Part shown: positions 28,332 through 37,834 of the stretch, piece after piece
How positions within the stretch are numbered: the stretch's first letter is position 1
How the letters are laid out: each line of letters starts with the position of its first letter
NCBI GenBank assembly: GCA_009928665.1
Contig: SACF01000019.1
Span: 1 to 64,000, forward strand
DNA length: 64,000 bases
Direction: 5' to 3'
Source of the DNA: Alphaproteobacteria bacterium
GTDB taxonomy: Bacteria; Bacteroidota; Bacteroidia; Bacteroidales; FEN-979
Position numbers and translations under genes: made by a program
Notes under the pieces: generated by a model
Seen by the model: the letters and a program-made list of their open reading frames with translations, nothing else
What the model was told of the DNA's origin: nothing
Databases searched by the model: none

Positions 28332-31300
28332 TCACTTTCTGATCAGGAACAGGTTGTTGGAGGTAAAGTGTTTGGAATCCACGACCTGGAGTTTCAAACC
28401 GAATTCCCGTGCGATGGCGTCGATCCGGTTTGCGGTTGTGAAATAAAGAACCTTGTCGGCAGTAGGCGTCAGGTTGAATCCGGTACGGGTTGAAAAAAAT
28501 TCTGTCAGTTTTGATCTTTCATGCCTCTTTTTCAGATCGGCGTCGGCTTCTCTTATCAGAATTATTCCTCCCGGATTCAGATTTTTCAGGCATTTTCTGA
28601 GCAGTTCATCCTGTTTTTCCGGGATCATATAATGAAGTACATCACTCAGTATAAATCCAATAGCAGGGGCAATATCAAATTCTGTAACATCGGAACAGTG
28701 GAATGAGATCCGTTCATTTTTGCTGAAGTTGTTTGACGCCACAGCGATCTTTTCCGGGTCATAATCCACGCCCGTAATGGTTCTATCAGGACCTGTCATC
28801 ATCAGCATATAAGCGATATATCCATATCCGCAACCCAGGTCATAAATCCGGCCTTCGCGTGTCAACAGCCGGTTGTACTGTTCATAATTTCCTTCAAGCC
28901 GGAGTTTTGTTTTGGTGTACCACTCCAACACCGGACCTTTAAGGGTATAATTAAGGGCAACGGTTCGCCGGTAATAATGGGCATCACCTTCTTCAGACCT
29001 GAATGCCTCAAAATGCCGGATAAAAAACTGCCTGAAGTTCCTTGCCCGTTCGCGGTAATCTGTTCCGAATGATGGATCATCGTACGGGACCCGGTTCAGG
29101 ATCTTCATCCTCAGACTGTTCGGACGGCCCCAAAACTGACCCTTGGGAAGGAAATCGCCGGAACCGAAAACCAGTATGGGCAGGATATCGATCTGAAGTT
29201 TTTCGGCCAGGTAGAATGCCCCCCTGTGAAACCGTTGTATCCGCTGATCACGGGAGCGATGTCCCTCCGGAAAGACCAGCAACGAAAATCCTTCCCCGAC
29301 TTTCTTCCGAAGAGGTTCCAAGATGTTATCAATCCCATTGTCCACATTGAAAAAGGAAGCAAGCCGCGCGATCGGCCCGAATACCGGAGATTGCCAGACC
29401 CAACTTGTTGTGAGAATGATCATCCGGGGATGGAGCCGTAAAAATGCCGGGGTTTCGATCAGGCTTTGATGATTGGCGATGATAATGGCCGGCTTGTCAA
29501 ACCTTTCACCCGGTTCATTGATCAGTTTCCGGTCGAAGGCAAAAGTAAAAGCAATATAGGCTTTTGTCAATGCCGAAAAAAGGTTGTGGAAGAGGCGTTC
29601 TTTCATTTTTCCGGAAACCGGGAATAAAAACCTGATAATGGTACCGATGATCATCATCACAATGGCGATCAGCACAATGTTTCCCCAGGTGACTATGGTT
29701 TTGATAAAGACGCGAACCGTGACGGGGAACTTATTCCGGCGGCTTCGTTCAAGGATCAGCTTGTTGAAGATCCATGGTTCGATGGTAAAGGAAATCAGCA
29801 CGACGGTGATCATGCCAATCAACGAGATCAGGGCAATGGAATGCAGCGCTGGATGACGGGCCAGAAACATAGAGGCAGCGCCAAAAAGTGTTGCGCCGGA
29901 TGAGAGGATCACCGAGACCCGGTAAGAAGCCATTTCGTCGCCACCATATTTCAGGGATCTTTGCAATCCTCGCATAATAAGGATGCTGTGATCAACACCC
30001 AATCCGAAAATAAAGGAGGATAGGATAATGTTGAAGATGTTGAAGGTGCTCCCCGTAATCCCCATAAAACCCAGGGTGATCAACCAACTTCCGAACATCG
30101 GCAATGCAGCCATCAATCCCAGTCCTACTCTTCCGTAAGAGAGGATGAGCAATAAAGTGACGAAGATCATGGAATAGGTGACCAGCCTGTTGAAATCGCT
30201 TTTAACCCCTTCCACCATTTTCTCAGTCAGCGATTGTCGGTCGAACATCACGAAAGTCCCGTCGGGCTTCAGATTCCGGTAAACCTTTTCCCGGTCGGGT
30301 TCCTTCACCCTGAGAATGGTCGGTACAAGTACCCTGTCAGTCCCAACATTGAGCCAGTCGGCCAGAATCGTCTTGATTCCCGCATCCATGGATGCCGGAG
30401 TAAATGTAGTGAACCTGGAATCGATATATTCGGTGAAGGGTACAAATGCATCATTCCGGAAACCAGCTTTAACAGCGGCAGCGGCAATCGTTTTTTTCAG
30501 ACTCTTTTTTCTCTCTGTTGTCCAGAACGAATTCCATTTCCCGATTCGTATTTTCTGCAGGGAGTCGGAGATCAGCAGCGGTCCGGCATCTGAAATTTCC
30601 CTGATCACGGAATCTCCTGAAAGTTGCTGTATGGCAGTTTTCAGTCGGTCATGCCTGCGCAGCGCCTCTTCTGTCGTTGCGCCGGTAGCGACCATGAAAA
30701 TGTTTTTCAGCTTATAATTGGTGATCCGGTCAAGGTCTGATTCGGCTTTTTTCAAAGCCGGGGTCATAAAATTCATCGAACTCATCCGGGTTTCGAAACC
30801 GGCATGGCGGGCGAAAAAAATGCTGACAACGGCAGCGATAAGAAGTCCCGCTATGAGCCATTTATTTTGATGATAGGGGTAAGCCCCCATCCGGTCGATG
30901 AAATTTTTCCCCTTCGCTTCCGGTTGCTTTAAAGGGACCAGGTGAATGAACTGGGGAAGGATTAACAAGGTAAACAGGGCTGCCCCGGCCACACTCAGCA
31001 GGGCAAACCAACCTAGGTCGCGCAGGACGGTTGAATCGAGAAACGTAAGGCATAAAAGGGCGCCGATGGTGGTCACGGCACAGATTACAATTACGTGTGC
31101 CATATCGCGGATGGTAGAACGAATATCGCCCGACTGCCGGTAACAGTTCATAAAGTACATGGCATAATCGACGATAAGGCCCAGGATCACGGCTCCGATG
31201 CCCAGTGAAATTGCAGAGATCGTTCCCTGGAAAAGTGAGAGAAGGGCCAGCGCCAGTCCGGCGCCGAAAACGGCAGGAAGCAAACCGAGTAACCGGGTAC

Positions 31301-32183
31301 GGAAATCCTTGAAATACCACCCGACCAGGATAAAGATCAATCCGAACGAAAGCGTTAGGGTGACCATGATGTCGGTTTTCAGTTGCCGTGCATTGGCAAC
31401 CGCTATGACAGCGGAACCGAAAGTGGTTATGTTTATGGAACCGTCCTGCTCCCGGATGCCGTTCGTTATCTCCTCAAGACCATCGATAAGCCGTCCGTTT
31501 ACCGAGGTTTCACTGGGCGGATTGGCAGGATTGATAAACACCAGCAGGTGTCGCCGGTCTTTCGTAAACACGCAGCCGTCGTAAAGATCGAAATTAGTTC
31601 CCGCCTGCAGGGATTTAAGTTTAACCAGCGCCAGGTTCGAAATTCCGAGCGGATCCCGCGAAACCCGCTCTTTCAATACCATGCTGGCAGGAGAGGAGAG
31701 TATCCTGAAATTGGCCGCCATCGCTTTCTCAACAGCCCGGTCCGACAACATCGAATCGATCCGGAGGTAATCGCGATCCTCGAGGAAACCTGGCAGGTGC
31801 CGGAGGGCCAGTTCCATCATTGACCTGACATTCGCTTCGGATGCCCTGAATATTACCGAGCGGACCAGTGTGGAATCGAATCGATGGTTTAATGAATCCG
31901 TCAGCGCCTCTCCTGCCAGGATAAGCCGGTCAGGATCAGGCGGGGAAGCGGAATCGGTGAGGGAAAATGCCACGATGATCTTATCCGCCTGACTGAGATG
32001 TGAAACGACGTATCCTGTCTGATCCTGCTTATCACCGGCTGAGATGGTCCCGGTAATATTCTCCTCGAAACGGATCCCTGCCGCGTACCAGGCCATAAGC
32101 GCCAGGGTAACGGTAAACAACAGGTAAAACAGGATCCTCTTTTTCCGGAAGAACAGGAATATTTGAATGAGGAGGTCAGACAT
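28332..32183 (-). CDS. MMPL/RND exporter - acyltransferase - methyltransferase triple fusion
   Basis: 1283 residues. Residues 1-~860 are an RND/MMPL exporter with two repeats of a large periplasmic loop and a six-helix bundle (GIGAVILGLIVDYAMYFMNC and FIFGLGVDHSILIMRGL are the two paired helices). Residues ~898-1060 are a PlsC/LpxL-like acyltransferase with NHQSLIE in place of the usual NHxxxxD and VFPEGHRSRD as motif III. Residues ~1107-1283 are a class I SAM methyltransferase (IYDLGCGYGYIA, VDYDPEKIAVAS). Such fusions occur in aryl-polyene/flexirubin loci, where the exporter moves the lipid-like product and the acyltransferase attaches it. It overlaps the glycosyltransferase gene by 8 nt. 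Confidence 0.9.
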   Translation of the reverse strand: MSDLLIQIFLFFRKKRILFYLLFTVTLALMAWYAAGIRFEENITGTISAGDKQDQTGYVVSHLSQADKIIVAFSLTDSASPPDPDRLILAGEALTDSLNHRFDSTLVRSVIFRASEANVRSMMELALRHLPGFLEDRDYLRIDSMLSDRAVEKAMAANFRILSSPASMVLKERVSRDPLGISNLALVKLKSLQAGTNFDLYDGCVFTKDRRHLLVFINPANPPSETSVNGRLIDGLEEITNGIREQDGSINITTFGSAVIAVANARQLKTDIMVTLTLSFGLIFILVGWYFKDFRTRLLGLLPAVFGAGLALALLSLFQGTISAISLGIGAVILGLIVDYAMYFMNCYRQSGDIRSTIRDMAHVIVICAVTTIGALLCLTFLDSTVLRDLGWFALLSVAGAALFTLLILPQFIHLVPLKQPEAKGKNFIDRMGAYPYHQNKWLIAGLLIAAVVSIFFARHAGFETRMSSMNFMTPALKKAESDLDRITNYKLKNIFMVATGATTEEALRRHDRLKTAIQQLSGDSVIREISDAGPLLISDSLQKIRIGKWNSFWTTERKKSLKKTIAAAAVKAGFRNDAFVPFTEYIDSRFTTFTPASMDAGIKTILADWLNVGTDRVLVPTILRVKEPDREKVYRNLKPDGTFVMFDRQSLTEKMVEGVKSDFNRLVTYSMIFVTLLLILSYGRVGLGLMAALPMFGSWLITLGFMGITGSTFNIFNIILSSFIFGLGVDHSILIMRGLQRSLKYGGDEMASYRVSVILSSGATLFGAASMFLARHPALHSIALISLIGMITVVLISFTIEPWIFNKLILERSRRNKFPVTVRVFIKTIVTWGNIVLIAIVMMIIGTIIRFLFPVSGKMKERLFHNLFSALTKAYIAFTFAFDRKLINEPGERFDKPAIIIANHQSLIETPAFLRLHPRMIILTTSWVWQSPVFGPIARLASFFNVDNGIDNILEPLRKKVGEGFSLLVFPEGHRSRDQRIQRFHRGAFYLAEKLQIDILPILVFGSGDFLPKGQFWGRPNSLRMKILNRVPYDDPSFGTDYRERARNFRQFFIRHFEAFRSEEGDAHYYRRTVALNYTLKGPVLEWYTKTKLRLEGNYEQYNRLLTREGRIYDLGCGYGYIAYMLMMTGPDRTITGVDYDPEKIAVASNNFSKNERISFHCSDVTEFDIAPAIGFILSDVLHYMIPEKQDELLRKCLKNLNPGGIILIREADADLKKRHERSKLTEFFSTRTGFNLTPTADKVLYFTTANRIDAIAREFGLKLQVVDSKHFTSNNLFLIRK

Positions 32184-33363
32184 TCTTTTTACGGAACAGG
32201 GTAAGTAAAATATAGGTTATCGGTCCCAGCACGAGAACCAGTGCAACGCCCAGGATCAGGCTTCCGATCAGGTATTGGATCAGGTTCTCTTTGATCCATT
32301 GCAATCCGATACCGGAATCATATTCCATGGCCGATGTATTCAGTCCCAGGATCCATCCGCCGGCAATATAGCTCAGGAAGATGATCAGCGGCAGCACGGG
32401 GGGGATGCTGATGTTGGAGGCGGCGACTGCAATAAATTTATTAAGCTTAAAGGCCTGGGCGAGGCCGAAGGCTGCCATCATCTGCCATCCCCATATCGGC
32501 ATGACACCGATGAAAAGACCCAGAGAGACGGATAAGGCAAGATTCAGGTTGGAGTCGCCGCTGTTCACAATATATTCCGTGAAGAGATCCCTGAAAGATT
32601 TTTTTCTGAGTGATTTCAGAAAAGCGAATGGCCGTACCCACAACAACGCGACAAAAACCAGAATGGTGTTGGCAATACTTACCCGCGTGAAATCGCGAAC
32701 TTTCCTGAAGTGGGTCACCCGTTGCTCCCTGGGTGCGTAGTAGACCCTGACAGGAACCGACAGGATTTTCACTCCCATCCATGCCAGCCTGACGAGAATT
32801 TCTACTTCGTACTCGTATTTGCGTGAAACCACCCGGGTGATCTTTTCGAGGGATTCGAGCGGATACAAACGGTATCCGGTCTGTACGTCGGGAACATTTA
32901 TACCTGTTTCGATCCGGAACCAGAAAATCGAAAATTTATGGCCGAAATTACTACTCCCCGGAATCTCTTCCTGGGTCATATTCCTGGCTCCGAGAACCAA
33001 TGCACCGGGATTCTGTTCAATGACCTCGAGAAACAAAGGCAGGTCATCGGCAAAGTGCTGGCCGTCGCTGTCGATGGTGATTGCATATCGGAATCCCATA
33101 CTGCATGCAAGGCCAAATCCAAGCCGCAACGCCCATCCCTTGCCCCGGTTGTCAGGGACCCGGATCACCCGGATCTGTTTATACCCAGTGAGAATTGTAT
33201 CGGACTGATCGGTACAACCATCATTTACCACAATGACATCATCCAGGTATTGTAAAACCCCGTCGAGTACGGTGGCCAGAGCATGGTCGTTGTTAAAAGT
33301 CGGAATGATCACGCAACACCTGAGATCCGAAAACCGTTTCTTAATTAGTTTATTATCAATCAT
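32176..33363 (-). CDS. Glycosyltransferase family 2 - DUF2062 fusion protein
   Basis: 395 residues from ATG 33363. The N-terminal GT2 domain has VIIPTFNNDHALATVL, VVNDGCTD, ITIDSDGQH and TGYRLYP. A hydrophobic hinge follows, then a C-terminal DUF2062 domain (LALSVSLGLFIGVMPIWGWQMMAAFGLA). GT2 proteins with this tail transfer sugars or activate polyprenyl-phosphate donors; in flexirubin-type loci they accompany MMPL exporters. A longer reading from 33588 has no conserved sequence and overlaps the divergent radical SAM gene, so it is rejected. Confidence 0.85.
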   Translation of the reverse strand: MIDNKLIKKRFSDLRCCVIIPTFNNDHALATVLDGVLQYLDDVIVVNDGCTDQSDTILTGYKQIRVIRVPDNRGKGWALRLGFGLACSMGFRYAITIDSDGQHFADDLPLFLEVIEQNPGALVLGARNMTQEEIPGSSNFGHKFSIFWFRIETGINVPDVQTGYRLYPLESLEKITRVVSRKYEYEVEILVRLAWMGVKILSVPVRVYYAPREQRVTHFRKVRDFTRVSIANTILVFVALLWVRPFAFLKSLRKKSFRDLFTEYIVNSGDSNLNLALSVSLGLFIGVMPIWGWQMMAAFGLAQAFKLNKFIAVAASNISIPPVLPLIIFLSYIAGGWILGLNTSAMEYDSGIGLQWIKENLIQYLIGSLILGVALVLVLGPITYILLTLFRKKNV

Positions 33364-33414
33364 TTTGAGAAGCGTGCATGATGGGTGGATCCCGGGATAA
33401 AAGATTCCTTTATG

Positions 33415-33422
33415 CAAAAATA
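33415..33422 (-). promoter_or_regulatory. Possible -7 box for the glycosyltransferase/exporter unit
   Basis: TATTTTTG on the minus strand fits TAnnTTTG; it is 51 nt before ATG 33363. There is no clear -33 TTG at 19-21 nt. Confidence 0.35.
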
Positions 33423-33505
33423 ACAAAATAAAATCAACAGGGGGTAGATGAAGGGTCTGACCGGTTGCCTTAAAAATGCTATTTTCGCAGGCAGGTCCGG
33501 AATCT

Positions 33506-34846
33506 ATGAAAATCCTCCTCGTCAATCCACCCCGATCCACTGAGAACGCCATCCTGAAATACGCCCCCGAAGCGGCAAAACGGTTCATTCACAAGAAGCT
33601 GATCGGTCCCCCGTTGGGATTACTAACCGTGGCCGCAGCCGTGGCAGATCACGATGTGACGGTGTTCGATATCAAGGGAGAATACGATCTGGTTCCTGAA
33701 AATCTTTCGCTGGAACTGTTAATCACCCGCCTGGTGCGGGAATACAGACCAGAAGTAGTCGGAGTCACCACCATAACCTCAGAATTTGATGCCAGCGTTG
33801 AGATCTGCCGGATTGTGAAACGATGCGATCCCCGGATACGGACTGTTGCCGGGGGGCTTCATGCCACGCTGTGTCCGCGCGATTTTACCGATCTTGCGGT
33901 CGACATCACGATTCCCGGTCAAAGTGCCCACATCTTCCGGGAATTGATCAGGGCATTGGAGTCGGGGCGTTCGCCGGAAACGGTTCCCGGGATACTGATC
34001 AACACACCGGAGGGATTGAGGAAGACGAAAGGAATCCCGCGTCCGGTCGACCCTGCCGGCCCCGACTATCTAATGCCCGACCGCACCCATCTGAAGCGGT
34101 GGATCGATACCTACCGGGTCGGAAACAATCCCTGGCCTACAACCTATCTTTTTACTTCGCTGGGATGTCCCTATAAGTGTACTTTTTGCTCAATTTGGAC
34201 CCAGTTTCGCGGAAAATATTATCAACGAACCATCGACAGCCTGATCGCCGAGCTGAAAACCCTTGATGAGTATCCGGTTGTACGGTTTGCCGATGCCAAC
34301 ACCGTGGTCGACGAAGAATTCATGGTCGAATTGTTTCGCAGGATCGGAGCGGAGGGGATCCGTAAGGAGTTTGTGATGGACATCCGGGCTGATGTTGTGG
34401 CACGGCGTCCCGATATTATAAAAATCCTGGCACAAGGCGGTTTGAAGGTCGTTATTTGTGGTTTTGAATCCTTCAGGGACGAGGAGTTGAAGAGATATCG
34501 CAAAGCCTCGCCGGCTTATGATAACCAGGTGGCGGTTAAGGTCTTCGAGGAAAACGGGATCAGTGTACGGGGTAATTATGTTATCCCGACCGACTACACG
34601 GAAAAAGATTTTGATGCGCTTGCCGAATATGCCGACCGGAACAGGGTGGTCTACGCTGGGTATACCATACTGACTCCCATGCCCGGAACCGTGTTTTACA
34701 ATCAGGTCAGGAAACAGATCGTGGATCCGGATTACCGCAAGTACAATTTTTTCAATGCCGTGATGAAAACCGCCTTACCCTATGAAGCGTTTCATGCCCG
34801 GGTGGGATCCCTGTGGCTGATTAAAAAGGGTACTGATGTAATCTGA
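33506..34846 (+). CDS. B12-binding domain radical SAM protein (second of three)
   Basis: 446 residues from ATG 33506. The N-terminal cobalamin-type domain (MKILLVNPPRS ... PEVVGVTTITSEFDASVEICRIV, TVAGGLHATL) is followed by a radical SAM domain with CPYKCTFC near residue 225 and the conserved DADNT-like FADANTVVDEEF. The C-terminus has YTILTPMPGT. It is close to HpnJ-like/BchE-type proteins, but the substrate is unknown. It is the only plus-strand member of the pathway region and is divergent from the GT2 gene, with no recognised strong promoter. Confidence 0.88.
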   Translation: MKILLVNPPRSTENAILKYAPEAAKRFIHKKLIGPPLGLLTVAAAVADHDVTVFDIKGEYDLVPENLSLELLITRLVREYRPEVVGVTTITSEFDASVEICRIVKRCDPRIRTVAGGLHATLCPRDFTDLAVDITIPGQSAHIFRELIRALESGRSPETVPGILINTPEGLRKTKGIPRPVDPAGPDYLMPDRTHLKRWIDTYRVGNNPWPTTYLFTSLGCPYKCTFCSIWTQFRGKYYQRTIDSLIAELKTLDEYPVVRFADANTVVDEEFMVELFRRIGAEGIRKEFVMDIRADVVARRPDIIKILAQGGLKVVICGFESFRDEELKRYRKASPAYDNQVAVKVFEENGISVRGNYVIPTDYTEKDFDALAEYADRNRVVYAGYTILTPMPGTVFYNQVRKQIVDPDYRKYNFFNAVMKTALPYEAFHARVGSLWLIKKGTDVI

Positions 34847-34877
34847 CGGTGCGGCGTTTTCCTGGCGCCGGATGAGT

Positions 34878-35804
34878 TCAGGAAAGCATCAATTTATTAC
34901 CGCAAAAATCCTGAAAAGAATAAAACCGAAGGCCACCCGCTACAAATTTCGCATTCTTTGGCAGTCCGGTAGGAAAGCCGCATTCGACAAACCTGCAGCC
35001 GGGGTGCAATTCGTGTATTTTTAGCATGGTATGATGCCAGTTAAGCGGCGTGAAAAGGTTACGTACCGTTTCGGCCCGCATGGATTCTGGATCGGTCAAC
35101 AGGGACTGGTCGATCAGGGAGATGACGGGATTTGCAGGTCTGACGAAGGGGATACCGGCTGTTTCTTCCATAAATTTCCGGGCGCCGGTTTCTGCAAATG
35201 CAGCGTGATAGGGGAGTCTGACCCCGAGGAATCTGACGTGTAAGGCGCCTTCGTTCCGTGCCGTATCTGCAAGGAGGCTGAGGTCGGATGACCGGCCGGA
35301 GAGGGAAAATGAAAAGGGGGCATTTTCATTGATGATCCTGCACCGGAGCTTTTTTTGTTTTATAAGGTATCCGAGGTCATCCCGACTAAGCCCGATCACC
35401 GTGATCATTCCTGAACCGGGGTCCCTGCTTACCGGCGCCAACGAATGGTAAGCACACCGGATCAGTTCAATTCCGTCGACAAAGGTGATCGATCCGGCAT
35501 CAAAGAGTGCAGCGTAGATTCCCATGCTGTAGCCTGCCGATATGACCGGTGTGAAATTATTTGACCGGAGCGTTTCGGAAACCGCACAACTGTATATGTA
35601 GCTTATAAATTGCGTCAGGAGTTCATCCTGTGTCAGGAATGTCCCGGTGAAGAAGTTATGCGGCAAACCGGTTAGACCTGATTTTACAGCCGCGTCGAGC
35701 AGGGTTTGAAAATGATCCCCGAAACCCGGTACGTTTTTCCCGTGAGGATCGGTCAATTCGTTTGGGAAAGCCGGAAAAACAAAGATAATCGGGGTTTCCT
35801 GCAC
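34878..35804 (-). CDS. Malonyl-CoA:ACP transacylase-like acyltransferase
   Basis: 308 residues. The nucleophile motif is GYSMGIYAALFDAGSI (GxSxG, Ser near residue 93), the catalytic His is in VRLPYHAAF near residue 200, and the hydrophobic substrate loop is in between. It transfers malonyl or a related extender from CoA to an ACP. The start is GTG at 35804, the first codon before a family-like N-terminus, and lies 14 nt after the ACP stop. It supplies extender units to the ACP/KS encoded just upstream. Confidence 0.85.
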   Translation of the reverse strand: MQETPIIFVFPAFPNELTDPHGKNVPGFGDHFQTLLDAAVKSGLTGLPHNFFTGTFLTQDELLTQFISYIYSCAVSETLRSNNFTPVISAGYSMGIYAALFDAGSITFVDGIELIRCAYHSLAPVSRDPGSGMITVIGLSRDDLGYLIKQKKLRCRIINENAPFSFSLSGRSSDLSLLADTARNEGALHVRFLGVRLPYHAAFAETGARKFMEETAGIPFVRPANPVISLIDQSLLTDPESMRAETVRNLFTPLNWHHTMLKIHELHPGCRFVECGFPTGLPKNAKFVAGGLRFYSFQDFCGNKLMLS

Positions 35805-35818
35805 GATGAGGGGATTGG

Positions 35819-36127
35819 TTATCGTTCCAGTTCGAGTAAATGGTTCTCGTGTTCAATGATCAGCATCTGCATATCAATCAGTTGACCAATAGTGGTCACT
35901 GGGTGTTTGACGGCGTATTTTCCGATCACTTTCAGCTCAATATCCAGGTTGTATTTTTTTTTGAAGATCTCAATCAATTCGAGGAACATGAGGGAGTCGC
36001 CATCGATGTCTTTGATGATGTTGGTGCCATCATGGATCGTTTGTTTATCAACCTCGCACTCTTCTGCAAAAAAATCAAACACGATCTCCCGAACTTCATC
36101 CCGGGTCTTATCCGTTATCAAGGCCAT
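35819..36127 (-). CDS. Acyl carrier protein
   Basis: 102 residues, slightly long for an ACP. The phosphopantetheine Ser is in DIDGDSLMFLELIEIF, with the acidic helix II afterward; the C-terminal tail is extended by ~20 residues. It lies between the KS and acyltransferase genes, the classic cassette of an acyl-chain synthase. Confidence 0.9.
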   Translation of the reverse strand: MALITDKTRDEVREIVFDFFAEECEVDKQTIHDGTNIIKDIDGDSLMFLELIEIFKKKYNLDIELKVIGKYAVKHPVTTIGQLIDMQMLIIEHENHLLELER

Positions 36128-36143
36128 GGTTCTAACTTTTGTG

Positions 36144-36151
36144 CAAAAATA
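36144..36151 (-). promoter_or_regulatory. -7 box for the ACP/acyltransferase unit
   Basis: TATTTTTG on the minus strand, 16 nt before ATG 36127, fits TAnnTTTG exactly, inside the 39-nt gap after the KS gene. Confidence 0.45.
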
Positions 36152-36166
36152 CTTATTTTTTGAATT

Positions 36167-37387
36167 TTAGGAAGGGTATTTCCTAAAAACGAGGGTCGCG
36201 TTGTGCCCACCGAATCCAAAGGAATTCGAAAGGGCAACGCGGGCTTCAGTGACCCGGGCGATATGGGGGATATAGTCGAGATCCAGGTCGGGATCCGGCA
36301 ACCGGTAATTAATGGTGGGAGGTAGAATGCCCTCCCTGAGCGCCATGACCGTGATGATGGCTTCTATCGACCCGGCTGCACCGATCGTGTGACCGATCAT
36401 CGATTTGGAAGAGGAAACGGGGATCTTACCGGCAAGGTCACCGAACACCTTTTTAATGGCAAAGGTTTCATATCGGTCGTTCAATTCGGTGGATGTTCCA
36501 TGGGCATTGATATAACCCACTTCGCCGGCTTCAATTCCCGCATTAGCAATGGCCTCACGCATGGTATAGGCCATTCCTTCCCCGTCGGCAGCGGGCGCCA
36601 TGATATTGTATCCCTCGCTGGTGGTGGCGTACCCGGCAAATTCACCATGGATCTTTGCATTACGGCCAACTGCATGGGAAAATGATTCGAGGATGATAAC
36701 ACCGGCTCCTTCACCGATCACGAAGCCGTCGCGATCACGGGAAAATGGTTTGCTGGCCTGTTCGGGCAGGTCGTTGGAAGTTGAGAGCGCATACAGCGCA
36801 TTAAAACCGGAGATCTCTTCCGGATTCACAATGGAATCAGCCCCTCCGCATATCACGATATCGCATTTCCCCTGGCGGATCAGATCAAAACCAAGCGCCA
36901 GTGCATAGGCGGATGAGGCACATGCCGTATTCACCGAGAAACTGGGCCCGTTAAGCCGGTATTCCATCGAAATCCAGGCAGGCATCGAGTTGGACATGTT
37001 TTTGAACACGAAATTCTGGAGGGTGGTATCCTTTTCGACACTGGAATTTCCGGTATTTACTACCCCCATGATTACAGCACACCGCCGCCGGTCGGTAGCA
37101 TCAAAATCGATTGATGCATCTTCAACCGCCATTTTAGAGGCCGTGACACACATCCTTGTCACCCGCGTCATCTGGCCTGCCTGTCTTTTTTTAATGTAAT
37201 CCCTTGAAAACTCATCGAACCCGGGAGAGACTTCAGCCGCAATCCGGGTCGCCAAAGAGGAGGCATCGAATCGTGAGATTGTATGAACCCCGCTTCTCCC
37301 TTCGACCAGGTTCTTCCAGTTACTTTCCAAAGTGAATCCCAGGGATGAAATCATTCCCATCCCTGTCACCACCACCTTTTCAACCAT
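36167..37387 (-). CDS. Beta-ketoacyl-ACP synthase, FabF-type
   Basis: 406 residues. The thiolase-fold triad is complete: Cys156 in NTACASSAYALALG, His in AHGTSTELND near residue 300 and His in MIGHTIGAAGSIEA near 335. It condenses a malonyl-type unit with an acyl chain. It is distinct from the two other KSs at the right end (59847 and 62283), and is likely a homodimer because it has no neighbouring chain-length factor. It is followed by ACP and AT genes and preceded by the heme-protein gene. Confidence 0.92.
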   Translation of the reverse strand: MVEKVVVTGMGMISSLGFTLESNWKNLVEGRSGVHTISRFDASSLATRIAAEVSPGFDEFSRDYIKKRQAGQMTRVTRMCVTASKMAVEDASIDFDATDRRRCAVIMGVVNTGNSSVEKDTTLQNFVFKNMSNSMPAWISMEYRLNGPSFSVNTACASSAYALALGFDLIRQGKCDIVICGGADSIVNPEEISGFNALYALSTSNDLPEQASKPFSRDRDGFVIGEGAGVIILESFSHAVGRNAKIHGEFAGYATTSEGYNIMAPAADGEGMAYTMREAIANAGIEAGEVGYINAHGTSTELNDRYETFAIKKVFGDLAGKIPVSSSKSMIGHTIGAAGSIEAIITVMALREGILPPTINYRLPDPDLDLDYIPHIARVTEARVALSNSFGFGGHNATLVFRKYPS

Positions 37388-37395
37388 CCGTTAAT

Positions 37396-37785
37396 TTATT
37401 TGATTGATTTTACCCAATTACATACCCGGGTTACCTCAGTCTGTGACGGAACATCATCAGGATTGTTTTTCTTCCATCCTTTCGGAGGCATCGAACCATC
37501 CGAGAGCTCTTCACAGATTGCCCCGGCCTTCTTTACTTTTTTCGCGGCATCATAAGTTTCCCATTTCGAAAAATTCACCTTTCCCCGGGCCATGGCGCTG
37601 CCATCATCTGAATGACAATCCATACATGATTTCTGAAAGACCGAAAAAACACTGTCGGGGATTGTTGTTGAGGGATCCGGGAAAAGCCGATCTTCAGATC
37701 CTGAAACTGTGGCGGGCTTAAATACCATAAGCGCTGCAGCAACAATGCCAGTCAGGATGAAAAGCATAAATGTTACCTTTTTCAT
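37396..37785 (-). CDS. Heme-binding domain (Haem_bd-like) c-type cytochrome protein
   Basis: 129 residues. A signal peptide (KVTFMLFILTGIVAAALMVF) precedes CMDCH, a CxxCH heme c site, then GKVNFSKWETY and SMPPKGW, matching the Haem_bd family pattern. It lacks the middle YPWYxxIxP segment usual in that family. It is exported, so it does not act on the ACP-bound substrate in the cytosol. It lies between KS and hydroxyacyl-dehydrogenase genes and has its own -7 box; its presence in the pathway may be incidental, or it may supply electrons to a periplasmic step. Confidence 0.78.
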   Translation of the reverse strand: MKKVTFMLFILTGIVAAALMVFKPATVSGSEDRLFPDPSTTIPDSVFSVFQKSCMDCHSDDGSAMARGKVNFSKWETYDAAKKVKKAGAICEELSDGSMPPKGWKKNNPDDVPSQTEVTRVCNWVKSIK

Positions 37786-37801
37786 GTGGAGGAATTTTCA
37801 A

Positions 37802-37809
37802 CAAAAATA
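37802..37809 (-). promoter_or_regulatory. -7 box for the heme-binding protein gene
   Basis: TATTTTTG on the minus strand, 16 nt before ATG 37785, fits TAnnTTTG exactly. Confidence 0.45.
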
Positions 37810-37834
37810 AGGAAAGAAAATTCAAATCCGATGA

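Noticed and set aside
33364..33588. Long 5' extension of the glycosyltransferase gene
   Set aside because: It overlaps the divergent radical SAM start and encodes no GT2-like sequence; the GT2 core begins right after ATG 33363.
34878..35804. Trans-acyltransferase of a modular polyketide synthase
   Set aside because: There are no modular KS/ACP megasynthase genes in the window; all carriers and synthases are discrete proteins.
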